DNA of 64,000 nucleotides, taken from NCBI GenBank assembly GCA_963971305.1, contig OZ020303.1, positions 46,488,106-46,552,105 on the forward strand. Direction: 5' to 3'. A program made the translations under genes and the position numbers. Of this stretch, positions 54,701 to 58,239 are shown piece by piece. The stretch is from Arcuatula senhousia. Lineage: Eukaryota; Mollusca; Bivalvia; Mytilida; Mytilidae. Position 1 is the first letter of the stretch. Each line of letters starts with the position of its first letter. The notes beneath the pieces were generated by a model. That model saw nothing but the letters and a program-made list of their open reading frames with translations. It was not told where the DNA came from and ran no database searches.

Positions 54701-55797
54701 TCCCTGATACTGCTTAGCATAGTTTGTTCATATTTTGTAGAATGGTGTGTTTTTCCCAACAGGTCTGCAGTACTAGAAGATAGTGCTTTTGTTGGAGGAG
54801 GAGGGGGGGGGGGGGTATTTTAGGCCGTGGCTATTAAAAGTTGAGCTCTATGAAAACGATATAGAGGACACACAAAGAAATAATTGTTCGCGTCTTCTAT
54901 TGGAAATCCACATCTACAAGAGGGATTCACCATTATGTAAATAAAAAGCACTTTGAGCTTTCGGAGAATGAATCTCATGTTTTTATATTTTATAAGATAA
55001 ATTAAGACGCCGTTTGAGTCTTATATCAGAAAAAGTTTCCCAATTATTATAACCTTTTTCATTATACATTTTCACTAGTATATGATACATGCATTTGGAA
55101 TGAAATGGTAAACCAGGCCGGATTTATGGACCAAACCTCCCTAATCCAATGTGTGTAATAATAAAGTTATATGAAACATAAAAAATACAAATCTTAGCCA
55201 AATTCCAAGAAGACTAGACAAATTAAGGCAATATTAAAGACTGCGATGAAAACATTGGTTTTAACTAGTAAAACATGTAAATTTAAATTCAGTTGACCTC
55301 AGATTGTAGCTTGTTTCCGTGTTCAACCTTTATAGTTTCCTCGGTTCAGCTAGACTACAATATGTACTTAAAAATCAGTGTGCATGCTCGTTGAATCTAT
55401 GTCTGTGTATGTGTTTCATATTTTTGTAAGGTGATAATTATTTGGATCGGACATCCTTGAGAATCTTTACAGAATTATTCAAAAGTATATTTTTCTTCTT
55501 TTGCATATTCCGCCAAAGAACCTTTAATAACCCAAAAAGCGTTAAACGTGGTTGTGTCTGCAAGTAATATTTGTTGCTGTTTTGTCATCTAATCTAAATT
55601 CGTTTTGACATTTTAGACTAACTCAAAAACAAAAACAAAACACAATAATAAATGAATGAATTTAAACCATTTACGCCTTTGTTTTAGAAATATGGTGTGT
55701 TTATTTTCGTAGAAAGGTGCATTTTACTTTAGGAATAAAAAACAGATGAGAATAGTGCCCGGCTTACCTCCTCGAGTTCATACTTGTTCTCCGACAT
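821..55797 (-). CDS. ENPP: Three-domain ENPP ectonucleotide pyrophosphatase/phosphodiesterase, type II membrane protein (3' end outside window)
   Basis: ENPP family proteins hydrolyse phosphodiester and pyrophosphate bonds of nucleotides and related substrates outside the cell, using a Thr nucleophile and two zinc ions. I assembled 46 coding exons on the minus strand, each with an AG acceptor and GT donor and with matching phases; together they give 1875 codons with no stop. Order in the protein: cytoplasmic tail (1-41), transmembrane anchor (about 36-59), Pro/Ser/Thr stalk (60-125), domain 1 with nuclease-like domain (131-833), domain 2 with nuclease-like domain (834-1531), domain 3 (1532-1875, incomplete). 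A typical vertebrate ENPP has one catalytic domain and about 850-925 residues. The stalk replaces the two somatomedin-B domains of vertebrate ENPP1-3. Start chosen at 55797 because it opens the only exon chain in phase with the anchor exon. The exact ENPP1/2/3 orthology cannot be decided here. Exon coordinates follow as separate entries; transcript evidence was not available. Confidence 0.9.
1305..1510 (+). mobile_element. 5'-truncated tRNA-derived SINE
   Basis: Matches the tail two thirds of the SINE at 60683-61041 in the opposite orientation and ends GTTTAAAC. Flanked by the 12-bp duplication TAAGTAGTTGCT (1293-1304 and 1511-1522). It interrupts an older dispersed repeat. Confidence 0.85.
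1545..1910 (+). repeat. Two-unit tandem repeat with AGGCGAGACA end
   Basis: Two units of about 125 bp (CAGGAGCATACAGAT at about 1581 and 1702) followed by a Pro-like CCGCC tract and GCAGGCGAGACAAAAAG, the same end as the element at 24470-25430. Confidence 0.6.
1979..2135 (-). CDS. ENPP: ENPP exon 45 (domain 3)
   Basis: 157 bp, [14 protein letters not shown] to TWLFTA; contains [15 protein letters not shown]. Confidence 0.92.
2371..2389. repeat. CA microsatellite
   Basis: Nine or so CA units in the intron between exons 45 and 44; the rest of that intron holds nothing recognisable. Confidence 0.8.
2485..2634 (-). CDS. ENPP: ENPP exon 44 (domain 3)
   Basis: 150 bp, completes DHGM, then [14 protein letters not shown] to RTVTNP. 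Confidence 0.92.
2793..2962 (-). mobile_element. MITE-like element with AGATCC ends
   Basis: Left end GTGGCAGATCCTGG and right end TCTGGATCTGTCCC are imperfect inverted repeats. Related ends occur at 57454-57627 and near 63290-63490. Confidence 0.5.
3196..3304 (-). CDS. ENPP: ENPP exon 43 (domain 3)
   Basis: 109 bp, [20 protein letters not shown] to IILADH. Confidence 0.94.
3849..3990 (-). CDS. ENPP: ENPP exon 42 (domain 3), metal-site exon
   Basis: 142 bp, [15 protein letters not shown] to [17 protein letters not shown] gives Asp1698 and His1702. Confidence 0.95.
4477..4510 (-). CDS. ENPP: ENPP exon 41, 34-bp microexon (domain 3)
   Basis: [10 protein letters not shown] plus split Gly codons at both ends; acceptor TTTTCAG, donor GTGAGA. 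Confidence 0.88.
4953..5028 (-). CDS. ENPP: ENPP exon 40 (domain 3)
   Basis: 76 bp, [20 protein letters not shown] to VVIQ. Confidence 0.94.
5509..5628 (-). CDS. ENPP: ENPP exon 39 (domain 3)
   Basis: 120 bp, [16 protein letters not shown] to RWWHGEP. Confidence 0.95.
6133..6246 (-). pseudogene. Decayed copy A of ENPP exon 38
   Basis: Parallels the 3' two thirds of exon 6606-6771. The donor GTAAGT survives, but the coding frame is disrupted and the acceptor side is lost. Confidence 0.7.
6246..6354 (-). pseudogene. Decayed copy B of ENPP exon 38
   Basis: Retains GGAGTACATGCTCC and the ACATTTCCTAACCA nucleophile region of exon 6606-6771, with a changed donor; frame broken. Confidence 0.7.
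6606..6771 (-). CDS. ENPP: ENPP exon 38, domain 3 nucleophile exon
   Basis: 166 bp, [16 protein letters not shown] to [13 protein letters not shown]; nucleophile Thr1578. Two decayed copies follow at 6133-6354. Confidence 0.95.
6900..7477 (+). repeat. Tandem repeat of about 130-180 bp with terminal hairpin
   Basis: Three to four units sharing TCCAATTATCTCCCCT and a CTTCATGTAAAGTTTCATC block, then GACAGACGGACAGACAGACA and a 10-bp stem hairpin (443-452 pairing with 467-476 of the 7-kb block). Single related units lie at 4040-4290, 8640-8830, 12630-12830, 14180-14360 and 36770-36965. Confidence 0.75.
7608..7684 (-). pseudogene. Decayed copy of the 3' part of ENPP exon 37
   Basis: Parallels 7711-7787, including the flanking intron bases and the last 50 or so exon bases; the donor and reading frame are damaged. 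Confidence 0.7.
7733..7938 (-). CDS. ENPP: ENPP exon 37, end of domain 2
   Basis: 206 bp, [19 protein letters not shown] to QTCPT; phase 2 GTGAGT donor joins domain 3. Confidence 0.92.
7733..28831 (-). CDS. ENPP: ENPP domain 2: phosphodiesterase plus nuclease-like domain (17 exons)
   Basis: Residues 834-1531, 698 residues, spliced in phase directly to domain 1. Catalytic set: Asp844, Thr880 (TVTFPNHY), Asp1000 and His1004 (DEPDHAGH), Asp1047-His1048 (ADHGM), His1164 (GNHGWDN). The nuclease-like part carries an EF-hand-like loop [13 protein letters not shown] in exon 9021-9150, as in ENPP1-3. A Cys found after LYNLM in domain 1 is Ser here (LHNLMS), so one disulfide may differ. Introns are large and hold two satellite arrays, a BEL/Pao element and a 3.6-kb higher-order repeat. 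Confidence 0.92.
8431..8572 (-). CDS. ENPP: ENPP exon 36 (domain 2)
   Basis: 142 bp, [18 protein letters not shown] to KAPNCL. Confidence 0.92.
9021..9150 (-). CDS. ENPP: ENPP exon 35 (domain 2), EF-hand-like loop
   Basis: 130 bp, [16 protein letters not shown] to [18 protein letters not shown] has the Asp spacing of a calcium loop. Confidence 0.93.
9473..9538 (-). CDS. ENPP: ENPP exon 34 (domain 2)
   Basis: 66 bp, [21 protein letters not shown]; same length as domain 1 exon 17. Confidence 0.9.
9591..9783. mobile_element. MITE with ACTGTGG...CCACAGT ends
   Basis: Begins ACTGTGGTTTCATTATTA and ends TAAATGAATCCACAGT. A second copy lies at about 35718-35929. No coding capacity. Confidence 0.65.
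10193..11885 (-). repeat. Hairpin-ended tandem-repeat element, about 177-bp units
   Basis: A perfect 13-bp stem (10193-10205 with 10211-10223, loop TCAAA) is followed by GTCCGTCCGTCC and units containing CCGCAACTCCTCCTAAACCC near 10271, 10456, 11203, 11379 and 11718. It is interrupted by a TIR element at about 10544-11127. Confidence 0.8.
10544..11127 (+). mobile_element. Nested TIR element of about 580 bp
   Basis: Ends AAGGACAAGGTATGATAAGG and, inverted, AAGGACAAGATAGGATAAGA. Contains an internal inverted repeat around GAGCGGACAAG and CTTGTCCGCTC-like sequence. A diverged copy in the opposite orientation is at about 49240-49785. Confidence 0.75.
12171..12279 (-). CDS. ENPP: ENPP exon 33 (domain 2)
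   Basis: 109 bp, [20 protein letters not shown] to [14 protein letters not shown] sits where domain 1 has CISQDPR. Confidence 0.9.
12963..13142 (-). CDS. ENPP: ENPP exon 32 (domain 2, nuclease-like part)
   Basis: 180 bp, phase 0, [18 protein letters not shown] to VQGADNK. Contains YPLWTTVSV. Confidence 0.92.
13207..13420. mobile_element. MITE with CCGTATAGTGGG ends and TA target
   Basis: The right end CCACTATACGG followed by TA matches the element at 40314-40529; the left end is degraded. Confidence 0.6.
13683..13834 (-). CDS. ENPP: ENPP exon 31 (domain 2)
   Basis: 152 bp, [20 protein letters not shown] to VCNCSSL. Confidence 0.92.
14455..14542 (-). CDS. ENPP: ENPP exon 30 (domain 2)
   Basis: 88 bp, [14 protein letters not shown] to ELHNLMS. 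Ser replaces the Cys of domain 1 at the end. Confidence 0.93.
14906..18510 (+). repeat. Higher-order tandem repeat array inside a hairpin-ended element
   Basis: About 21 copies of a 145-157 bp monomer marked by GAACATTTAAGCAAGCAACA. From about 15600 two monomer types alternate (one with CAGGGGCCGTAACCCCTATA, one with TTTTTCACCTTTAAGGGGTT), giving a roughly 301-bp dimer. The array sits between ACAAGAGGCTCTCAGGAGCC (start) and a GACGGACGACGACGGACG tract with GGCCTTTGGCC hairpin and CTAAAAA (end). It fills most of the intron between exons 29 and 30. Two decayed monomers also lie at 38400-38620. Confidence 0.9.
18906..18969 (-). CDS. ENPP: ENPP exon 29 (domain 2), last metal ligand
   Basis: 64 bp, [20 protein letters not shown]; His1164. 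Donor GTGAGT. Confidence 0.92.
19533..19691 (-). repeat. 3' LTR of the BEL/Pao-like element
   Basis: Same 159 bp as the 5' LTR by eye, which implies recent insertion. It is followed by TTTTGTG and then the inverted LTR piece. Confidence 0.85.
19866..21011 (-). pseudogene. Broken gag of BEL/Pao-like element (DUF1759-like)
   Basis: 381 codons from the ATG after the primer-binding site. The central block ([43 protein letters not shown]) is the DUF1759 type found in Pao-family gag. The zinc-knuckle region is interrupted by a one-base frameshift near 19910-19925; the other frame continues to a stop at 19754. Pol is missing, so the copy is not autonomous. Confidence 0.8.
21045..21203 (-). repeat. 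5' LTR of the BEL/Pao-like element
   Basis: Starts TGTTGGAAAT and ends CCTCACA on the minus strand; AATAAA inside. TGGTGCCGTGACC after it is the likely primer-binding site. Confidence 0.85.
21204..21935 (+). repeat. 147-bp tandem repeat, family T1
   Basis: GTGCACCTACCATACC recurs near 21343, 21488, 21636 and 21783, followed by GGACGGAC-like bases and a CTACTTTCGTAGATG hairpin with GCATAAAA. The same family flanks exon 27 on the other side at 25500-26116. Confidence 0.8.
22230..22395 (-). CDS. ENPP: ENPP exon 28 (domain 2)
   Basis: 166 bp, [15 protein letters not shown] to [20 protein letters not shown] is the family HY..N.RIG block. Confidence 0.92.
23020..23850 (+). repeat. 147-bp tandem repeat, family T2
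   Basis: Five units marked by GACCTTAACCAAGAACTTAA, then GACGTACGGACGGACGG, a CCACATACGTGG hairpin and CCATAAAA. Shares the AAATATAGGTCACAGTGACC motif with the repeat at 1-600. Confidence 0.8.
23857..24003 (-). CDS. ENPP: ENPP exon 27 (domain 2)
   Basis: 147 bp, completes DHGM, then [14 protein letters not shown] to SKYKIKTD. Confidence 0.92.
24470..25431 (+). repeat. 180-bp tandem repeat bounded by GTCTCGCC ends
   Basis: Four full units and one partial, marked by CAGATGCCTAGCTATTATAC, then a CGCCGCCGCCGTCGCC tract. A 10-bp stem (25391-25400 with 25419-25428) closes it, followed by ATAAAAC. Confidence 0.85.
25500..26116 (+). repeat. 147-bp tandem repeat, second T1 array
   Basis: Same unit as 21204-21935, then GGACAGACGGACGGACG, a short TTTCGTT-loop hairpin and GGGATAAAA, directly before exon 26. 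Confidence 0.8.
26123..26231 (-). CDS. ENPP: ENPP exon 26 (domain 2)
   Basis: 109 bp, [12 protein letters not shown] to VIADH. Donor is GTTAGA, weaker than usual. Confidence 0.92.
26389..26527 (-). CDS. ENPP: ENPP exon 25 (domain 2), metal-site exon
   Basis: 139 bp, [10 protein letters not shown] to [16 protein letters not shown] gives Asp1000 and His1004. Confidence 0.95.
26575..27010 (+). repeat. Two-unit tandem repeat, about 180 bp
   Basis: GATGTCCCCCCTGGTGACCC (26588) and GATGTCTCCCCTGGTGACCC (about 26767) begin two similar units; ends in GACAGACAGG and AAAAAAGGGGGAGGG. Confidence 0.65.
27182..27215 (-). CDS. ENPP: ENPP exon 24, 34-bp microexon (domain 2)
   Basis: [10 protein letters not shown] between AG and GTAAGT; too short for ORF detection but phase and position match the 34-bp exon of domain 3. 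Confidence 0.88.
27674..27749 (-). CDS. ENPP: ENPP exon 23 (domain 2)
   Basis: 76 bp, [20 protein letters not shown] and four more residues to the SG codon. Confidence 0.94.
28136..28231 (-). pseudogene. Decayed copy of ENPP exon 22
   Basis: Encodes [16 protein letters not shown] and an altered PKWWVES end, clearly parallel to exon 28264-28383. The GLYPESHGI start and the donor are lost. Confidence 0.8.
28264..28383 (-). CDS. ENPP: ENPP exon 22 (domain 2)
   Basis: 120 bp, [16 protein letters not shown] to RWWGGEP. A decayed copy lies at 28136-28231. Confidence 0.95.
28666..28831 (-). CDS. ENPP: ENPP exon 21, domain 2 nucleophile exon
   Basis: 166 bp, [16 protein letters not shown] to [13 protein letters not shown]; nucleophile Thr880. 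Confidence 0.95.
28832..31229. other. Intron between domains 1 and 2
   Basis: No exon-like sequence. 30108-30655 holds three units of a 177-bp repeat (CTGACCTGGAAAGGGGAGGC) followed by GACGGACGGACGGACGGACA and an 8-bp stem hairpin (30624-30631 with 30645-30652). 28900-30000 is unique to this window apart from a poly-C run near 29725. Confidence 0.6.
31230..31435 (-). CDS. ENPP: ENPP exon 20, end of domain 1
   Basis: 206 bp, [21 protein letters not shown] to NTASCP. It is the same length as the equivalent domain 2 exon. The donor chosen is GTTTGT (31229-31228), which gives phase 2 and joins domain 2; a weak donor, and read-through would reach a TGA at 31156-31154. Confidence 0.82.
31230..42382 (-). 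CDS. ENPP: ENPP domain 1: phosphodiesterase plus nuclease-like domain (16 exons)
   Basis: Residues 131-833. Visible catalytic residues: Asp140 (ISLDGF), nucleophile Thr176 (TLTFPNHY), Asp296 and His300 (DEPDHTGH), Asp343-His344 (ADHGM) and His460 (GNHGFDN), the full metal and nucleophile set of the family. The NPNNGTLGS and AHGPDF motifs are also typical. The nuclease-like part follows from exon 34757 on and ends with [10 protein letters not shown], which matches the C-terminal region of ENPP1-3. The calcium loop that is clear in domain 2 is degenerate here ([10 protein letters not shown]). Exon lengths parallel domain 2, except that one 110-bp exon (41499-41608) equals the 76 + 34 bp exon pair of domains 2 and 3. 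Domain size is 704 residues. Confidence 0.92.
31904..32054 (-). CDS. ENPP: ENPP exon 19 (domain 1)
   Basis: 151 bp, [20 protein letters not shown] to EVPNCM; the PTHY block is typical. Confidence 0.92.
32719..32848 (-). CDS. ENPP: ENPP exon 18 (domain 1), degenerate Ca loop
   Basis: 130 bp, [13 protein letters not shown] to [21 protein letters not shown] sits where domain 2 has an EF-hand-like loop. Confidence 0.92.
33202..33267 (-). CDS. ENPP: ENPP exon 17 (domain 1)
   Basis: 66 bp, [21 protein letters not shown]; corresponds to the PMY..F block of ENPP nuclease-like domains. Confidence 0.9.
33430..34150 (+). repeat. Dispersed repeat related to the element at 14906
   Basis: Begins ACAAGAGGCTTCGCTCACCT and contains two copies of a block with CTGATCACTTTTGTTC. 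No coding capacity. Confidence 0.55.
34209..34329 (-). CDS. ENPP: ENPP exon 16 (domain 1)
   Basis: 121 bp, TIENTTKTC to FLFNLP; nuclease-like domain, with CISQDPR. Confidence 0.88.
34757..34918 (-). CDS. ENPP: ENPP exon 15 (domain 1, nuclease-like part)
   Basis: 162 bp, phase 0 both ends, VQLSDNSS to VSYILYPNA. Acceptor is GAAG, less ideal than others. Confidence 0.88.
35434..35600 (-). CDS. ENPP: ENPP exon 14 (domain 1)
   Basis: 167 bp, [15 protein letters not shown] to SCFCSNK; end of the catalytic domain and linker. Confidence 0.9.
35718..35929. mobile_element. MITE, second ACTGTGG-type copy
   Basis: GGTGGTTTCATTATTATTCA at the left and GTAAATGAATCCACAGT at the right, as at 9591-9783. 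Confidence 0.6.
36042..36129 (-). CDS. ENPP: ENPP exon 13 (domain 1)
   Basis: 88 bp, [10 protein letters not shown] to ELYNLMC; conserved AHGP loop. Confidence 0.93.
36555..36618 (-). CDS. ENPP: ENPP exon 12 (domain 1), last metal ligand
   Basis: 64 bp, [20 protein letters not shown]; His460 is the final zinc ligand. Confidence 0.93.
37085..37133 (-). pseudogene. Decayed, internally deleted copy of ENPP exon 11
   Basis: The two ends of exon 37345-37501 (the donor side and the HHYTNN side) are both recognisable here with the middle deleted. Confidence 0.6.
37345..37501 (-). CDS. ENPP: ENPP exon 11 (domain 1)
   Basis: 157 bp, [10 protein letters not shown] to RWTVA; contains the [13 protein letters not shown] block typical of the family. 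Confidence 0.92.
37641..38213. mobile_element. TIR element with TACTGTAAA ends
   Basis: ACTGTAAATGTATCAATTTT at the left and GCGAAAATTACTACGTTTAC at the right form an inverted pair with CGC-rich inner bases. No ORF of note. Confidence 0.5.
38830..38985 (-). CDS. ENPP: ENPP exon 10 (domain 1)
   Basis: 156 bp, completes DHGM and runs through [12 protein letters not shown] to SNNTD. Confidence 0.92.
39431..39515 (-). pseudogene. Decayed copy of ENPP exon 9
   Basis: 85 bp nearly identical to 39595-39679 (about four differences), from KIINMLM to VADH. The 5' part of the exon is missing and replaced by a poly-C run, and the donor GT is changed (CATGATAA in place of CATGGTAC), so it cannot splice normally. 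Confidence 0.85.
39594..39702 (-). CDS. ENPP: ENPP exon 9 (domain 1)
   Basis: 109 bp, [11 protein letters not shown] to MIVADH plus the first base of Gly; metal ligands Asp343 and His344. A decayed copy follows at 39431-39515. Confidence 0.95.
40314..40529. mobile_element. 216-bp MITE with near-perfect TIRs and TA duplication
   Basis: CCGTATAGCGGGTAATTTTC at the left mirrors GAAAATTTCCCGCTATACGG at the right; TA on both sides. Fits a Tc1/mariner-type target but no transposase is present. Confidence 0.8.
40616..40754 (-). CDS. ENPP: ENPP exon 8 (domain 1), metal-site exon
   Basis: 139 bp. Encodes [18 protein letters not shown] with metal ligands Asp296 and His300. Confidence 0.95.
41010..41340 (+). 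repeat. Single-unit element with 12-bp hairpin
   Basis: Ends ACAGACAGACGGACACC, then a perfect stem 41306-41317 with 41323-41334 (loop TTCGT) and AAAAAT. Confidence 0.7.
41499..41608 (-). CDS. ENPP: ENPP exon 7 (domain 1), fused exon
   Basis: 110 bp, [12 protein letters not shown] to YQYDG. Contains YFWVGSD. Its length is exactly the sum of the 76- and 34-bp exons of the other two domains. Confidence 0.95.
41795..41914 (-). CDS. ENPP: ENPP exon 6 (domain 1)
   Basis: 120 bp, 40 codons from [16 protein letters not shown] to RWWGGEP, a strongly conserved family block. Confidence 0.95.
42217..42382 (-). CDS. ENPP: ENPP exon 5, domain 1 nucleophile exon
   Basis: 166 bp. Encodes ISLDGF and [14 protein letters not shown] with the nucleophile Thr176. 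Starts with one base completing a codon; ends in phase 0. Confidence 0.95.
42470..43390 (+). repeat. 162-bp tandem repeat element with CCGCAAC hairpin
   Basis: Units marked by GGGCCATAACTCCCATAAAA near 42692, 42854, 43017 and 43179, then GACGGACGGACGCACGGACG and a hairpin (43365-43371 with 43375-43381) and CCCTAATAAAAC. It fills half of the intron before domain 1. Confidence 0.85.
44624..44889 (-). CDS. ENPP: ENPP gene exon 4: transmembrane anchor and stalk
   Basis: 266 bp. Begins [19 protein letters not shown], completing a hydrophobic segment of about 21 residues, followed by a Gln/Ser/Thr/Pro-rich stalk and ends [11 protein letters not shown]. The CP motif before the catalytic domain is the family linker. 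Basic residues on the N-terminal side (QRLK) fit a type II orientation. Confidence 0.88.
46204..46231. repeat. Perfect 28-bp palindrome
   Basis: CAAGGAATTAGAGT followed directly by its reverse complement. Confidence 0.9.
46345..48171. repeat. Large inverted repeat
   Basis: Left arm 46345-46443 plus 47011-47460, right arm 47628-48171, inverted, with about 170 bp between. The outer edges read CATAGACCTGTATTTAAATA and, inverted, CATAGACCTGTATATTAAAT. The left arm is split by a MITE (46444-47010). It lies in the intron between exons 4 and 3, next to the assembly gap. Confidence 0.85.
46444..47010. mobile_element. 567-bp MITE nested in the inverted repeat
   Basis: TIRs CAGTCAGGGAGATCATCAAA and, inverted, the same start at the right end; TTAAT duplication at 46439-46443 and 47011-47015. 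The other arm of the inverted repeat shows the empty site. Confidence 0.85.
48256..48355. other. Assembly gap, 100 N
   Basis: A run of exactly 100 N, the usual placeholder of unknown true length, in the intron 62 kb-side of the anchor exon. Confidence 1.
48503..48565 (-). CDS. ENPP: ENPP gene exon 3
   Basis: 63 bp, phase 0 both ends, 21 residues ending LKIGVV, which opens the membrane anchor. Good pyrimidine-rich acceptor and GTAAGT donor. It lies close to the assembly gap. Confidence 0.8.
49139..49168 (-). CDS. ENPP: ENPP gene exon 2
   Basis: A 30-bp microexon, [10 protein letters not shown], between a CAG acceptor and GTGAGT donor, phase 0 on both sides. Its inclusion is optional for frame, so it could be alternatively spliced. 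Confidence 0.7.
49240..49785 (-). mobile_element. Second copy of the 580-bp TIR element
   Basis: Reads in reverse along most of 10560-11110, including the GAGCGGAC inverted repeat, at roughly 80 percent identity by eye. Ends less well kept. Confidence 0.7.
50956..53046. mobile_element. Nested 2.1-kb TIR element
   Basis: Ends TGCTGGCGTCATACTATCCC and, inverted, TGCTGGCGTCACACTGTCCC; a TTA duplication is likely. Both subterminal regions (50990-51400 and 52740-53040) are full of TTCGTA and CCATCGT motifs. A 3-bp TTA target fits PIF/Harbinger, but no transposase is seen. Confidence 0.75.
51940..52335 (-). repeat. Innermost tandem-repeat insert
   Basis: Two units in the reverse orientation of the 42470-43390 family (TTTTTTCTAAACCC, GGTATGTACTTTATGCC), starting at a CCGACAAAAGCCG hairpin and CGTCTGCCCG bases. 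Confidence 0.6.
53886..54690. mobile_element. Possible TIR element with G-run ends
   Basis: GCACAGGGGGGGTCACT at the left and AGTGACCCCCCCCCCCGTG at the right. 54220-54420 resembles 22490-22640 (GCCCTTTCGGACTTATGACA), a retroposon tail common in this window. Confidence 0.5.
55768..55797 (-). CDS. ENPP: ENPP gene exon 1 (start codon)
   Basis: Ten codons, [10 protein letters not shown], ending at a GTAAGC donor in phase 0. The ATG has A at -3. Acidic start of the cytoplasmic tail. No clear TATA box is visible upstream. Confidence 0.8.
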
Positions 55798-57177
55798 CTT
55801 GATTTGACCCAAATCATATAACCCTCCTTCTTGTGTGAGATAGTAGGATAGATAGAAGATTTGTGATAATTAAAGATGTAAAAAGTAAACAAATATCGTC
55901 CTAATGTTAAAATTTGTTAAGTCACAATCTACGGACGTTGGTGTCCAAAATGAAATGTATAAGCTACTATCACACTATGCAATATTCCTGCTAGGCAACG
56001 ATAAATGACCAAGATAGTTAATGAAAAGAAATTTGTTTAATAGCAGAATAGATAAAAAAAAAAGAAAAAAAAAGAAAGCTTCGGCATTGTAAATGTTCTA
56101 TACATGCAATTTAATCATCAAGATATAACAAATGATATATAAGAATGGCCCTCCCCCTTTACAAAAAAGCAGATAACTTATTACTGCGTATTCACAACAA
56201 TCGAAGTGTGAGGTTAGAACAACTGTCCCCAATTGCAGGTTAAAACCGAGTCCCCCTTGTAATCAATGAAATTTTTTCATAACTTAGCTATCCTAGACCT
56301 TTAGTTTTTAATATTGTACTGGAAAGTGATATCTCATGACACATTTTAACGTTACTAATAACATAATATACTAGAATGACAAGTTTTGATAAGGTTATAA
56401 ACATGATAAAACTGACCAATGTTGTTTCAAAAACCATATATTCTATGCGTAGATTTGTAAATGATGTACACTATAAACAAATATCCCTTCAGAAGTTTCC
56501 ATTTGAATATTATTTCAACACGATTTGTTCAGAGTAAGAAGATAAATTTGTGGTTTACCAATTTAATTATTAATTATTTAACAAGATATACCGGTATGTT
56601 GATGTAAGCTTATATGGAAAAAATAAATGATATATGTCATGTATGTGACTGAAAACAAATAAAGCAGCACCTGAATCCTTTGTCACACAGTAAAGTTTGC
56701 GGTTGTTTTACAGCAGCCCATACATGGAAACCTTTTCAAAAGCCACAGAAAAAAAAACCCAAAAAGGTTCCAGACAATAAATTTTGCTACGCCTGATGCG
56801 CGTTTCGTCTTTTCAAGAGGCGCTCTACCAAAAATATTGAAAAAGCCAAATATCAGTTCCAGATTATGAAGAGCATTGAACAATAAAACCCAAAATACCA
56901 AAAATAAAAACCAAATTATGAATAAAATCAACTTATGTCTGTGGTTATCCGTAGGGAGAACCTTAAGGTTTAGATAATTTTTTCTCACTTTTTGGACAGG
57001 ACAGTTCCTATTTTTAGCGGTGTGAGATTTTTCTGTCTCACACCACCCCATGTGAGATAGCCTCGTGCAGTTTCCAAGGGACGTAACTCTATAGTTTACG
57101 TCACTCTATGTTTTGTAAACAAATCCACGTTGTACAATTTACGGGTTTAGTGAGAAAAATAATCAAACACCGATGAT

Positions 57178-57303
57178 TAGGGCAAGATGAGGAAATCTCC
57201 GACACCCTTGGGTAAGATTTCTTTACATCTGCAACTCGGCAGAGCCTCGTTGCAGACTTGAAATCTTAACCTCGGGGTGTCGGAGATATCCTTATCTTGC
57301 CCT
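57178..57303. repeat. Foldback repeat
   Basis: AGGGCAAGATGAGGAAATCT at the left and its imperfect reverse complement ending CTTATCTTGCCCT at the right, about 42-bp arms. Confidence 0.8.
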
Positions 57304-57453
57304 AACAACGGTGTTAGATTCTTATAGACTTTATGAAGTTCACAGACAGGACCTCTCTCAAGTCTTTTCAATGTTTCTTCTGATTGTTAATAGTGTGGAA
57401 AACATTTTTTTTAACTCGGATACACATGATGCCGAGGAAAAAGCACATATGCA

Positions 57454-57627
57454 GGGGCGGATCGGAAATTAAAAAAAAAAGGGCGTCCGCCTATTATCTA
57501 TTGAAGACCAAAAAGGGTGGTTCTATCATTCTATGTCGGTTATTACCTAAAATCTGCACAAAAATGACAAATTTTCAAAGAGAAAGGGGGGGTCCATCCA
57601 GGAATACACTCTTCTGGATCCGCCACT
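57454..57627. mobile_element. Short TIR element with GGCGGATC ends
   Basis: AGGGGCGGATCGG at the left, CTGGATCCGCCACTT at the right. Confidence 0.55.
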
Positions 57628-58111
57628 TTGTTAAGACATCTTTTATCTGATTTCACTTACACTTAGTGGTTGTTGGCAACAAAAAGGAACTACCTACCTT
57701 TCTGGTAAGCAGTTCCTTCATTCTTGTGTCGACGTGTTGCTGAATGCAGTTCTGTAGATTTATGAGTATTATAGAATGTTGTGTGTTGTAGTGATATTGT
57801 CTTCGATGTAAACTGGTTTTGTCTTTGTCTTTTGACTTTTGACATTCTTAGTATAATCTAACACTTACAGTCAATGTGCAATATGAACAAAATCACAACA
57901 TAAAAAAAAACACAAAAGAAATCATAGCAAACAAGAAACGATAGAACACAGCAAAACGAAACGAAGTGAAGAATATATTATTTTTTTTCTTGGCGCAAAG
58001 TATACTTTGACTCCAGCAGTCAGATTTTGCTAGAAGGGAGCAAGACCACGTGAAATACACATGCAGTAAAACAAAAAACAAATAACAACTTTGTCGGCAT
58101 CATCGTGGAGT

Positions 58112-58117
58112 TTTATT
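58112..58117 (-). terminator. Poly(A) signal AATAAA of the RRM-like gene
   Basis: AATAAA on the minus strand about 123 bases after the stop codon at 58240; the only good signal nearby. Confidence 0.6.
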
Positions 58118-58239
58118 TAATTCAAAATAGATAAAAAATAGTGTGAAGATAAGATTATGAAATGTACTTTTGTAGTAATATTACATGAAAAATGACAATA
58201 ACTCTTCACCATTCCACTGTTATGTTGATATTTTCTTCT

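Larger units (their letters stand above)
55798..58111. other. Intergenic region between the two genes
   Basis: Holds the ENPP 5' UTR and presumably its promoter (no TATA seen), a dispersed repeat at 56700-56900, a foldback at 57178-57303 and a short TIR element at 57454-57627. The 122-residue minus ORF at 56683-57051 overlaps the dispersed repeat and is not accepted as a gene. Confidence 0.6.

Noticed and set aside
56683..57051. 122-residue minus ORF with hydrophobic stretch
   Set aside because: It runs through a dispersed repeat with an ACGAAACGCGC motif common in bivalve DNA, and shows low-complexity Phe/Leu runs.
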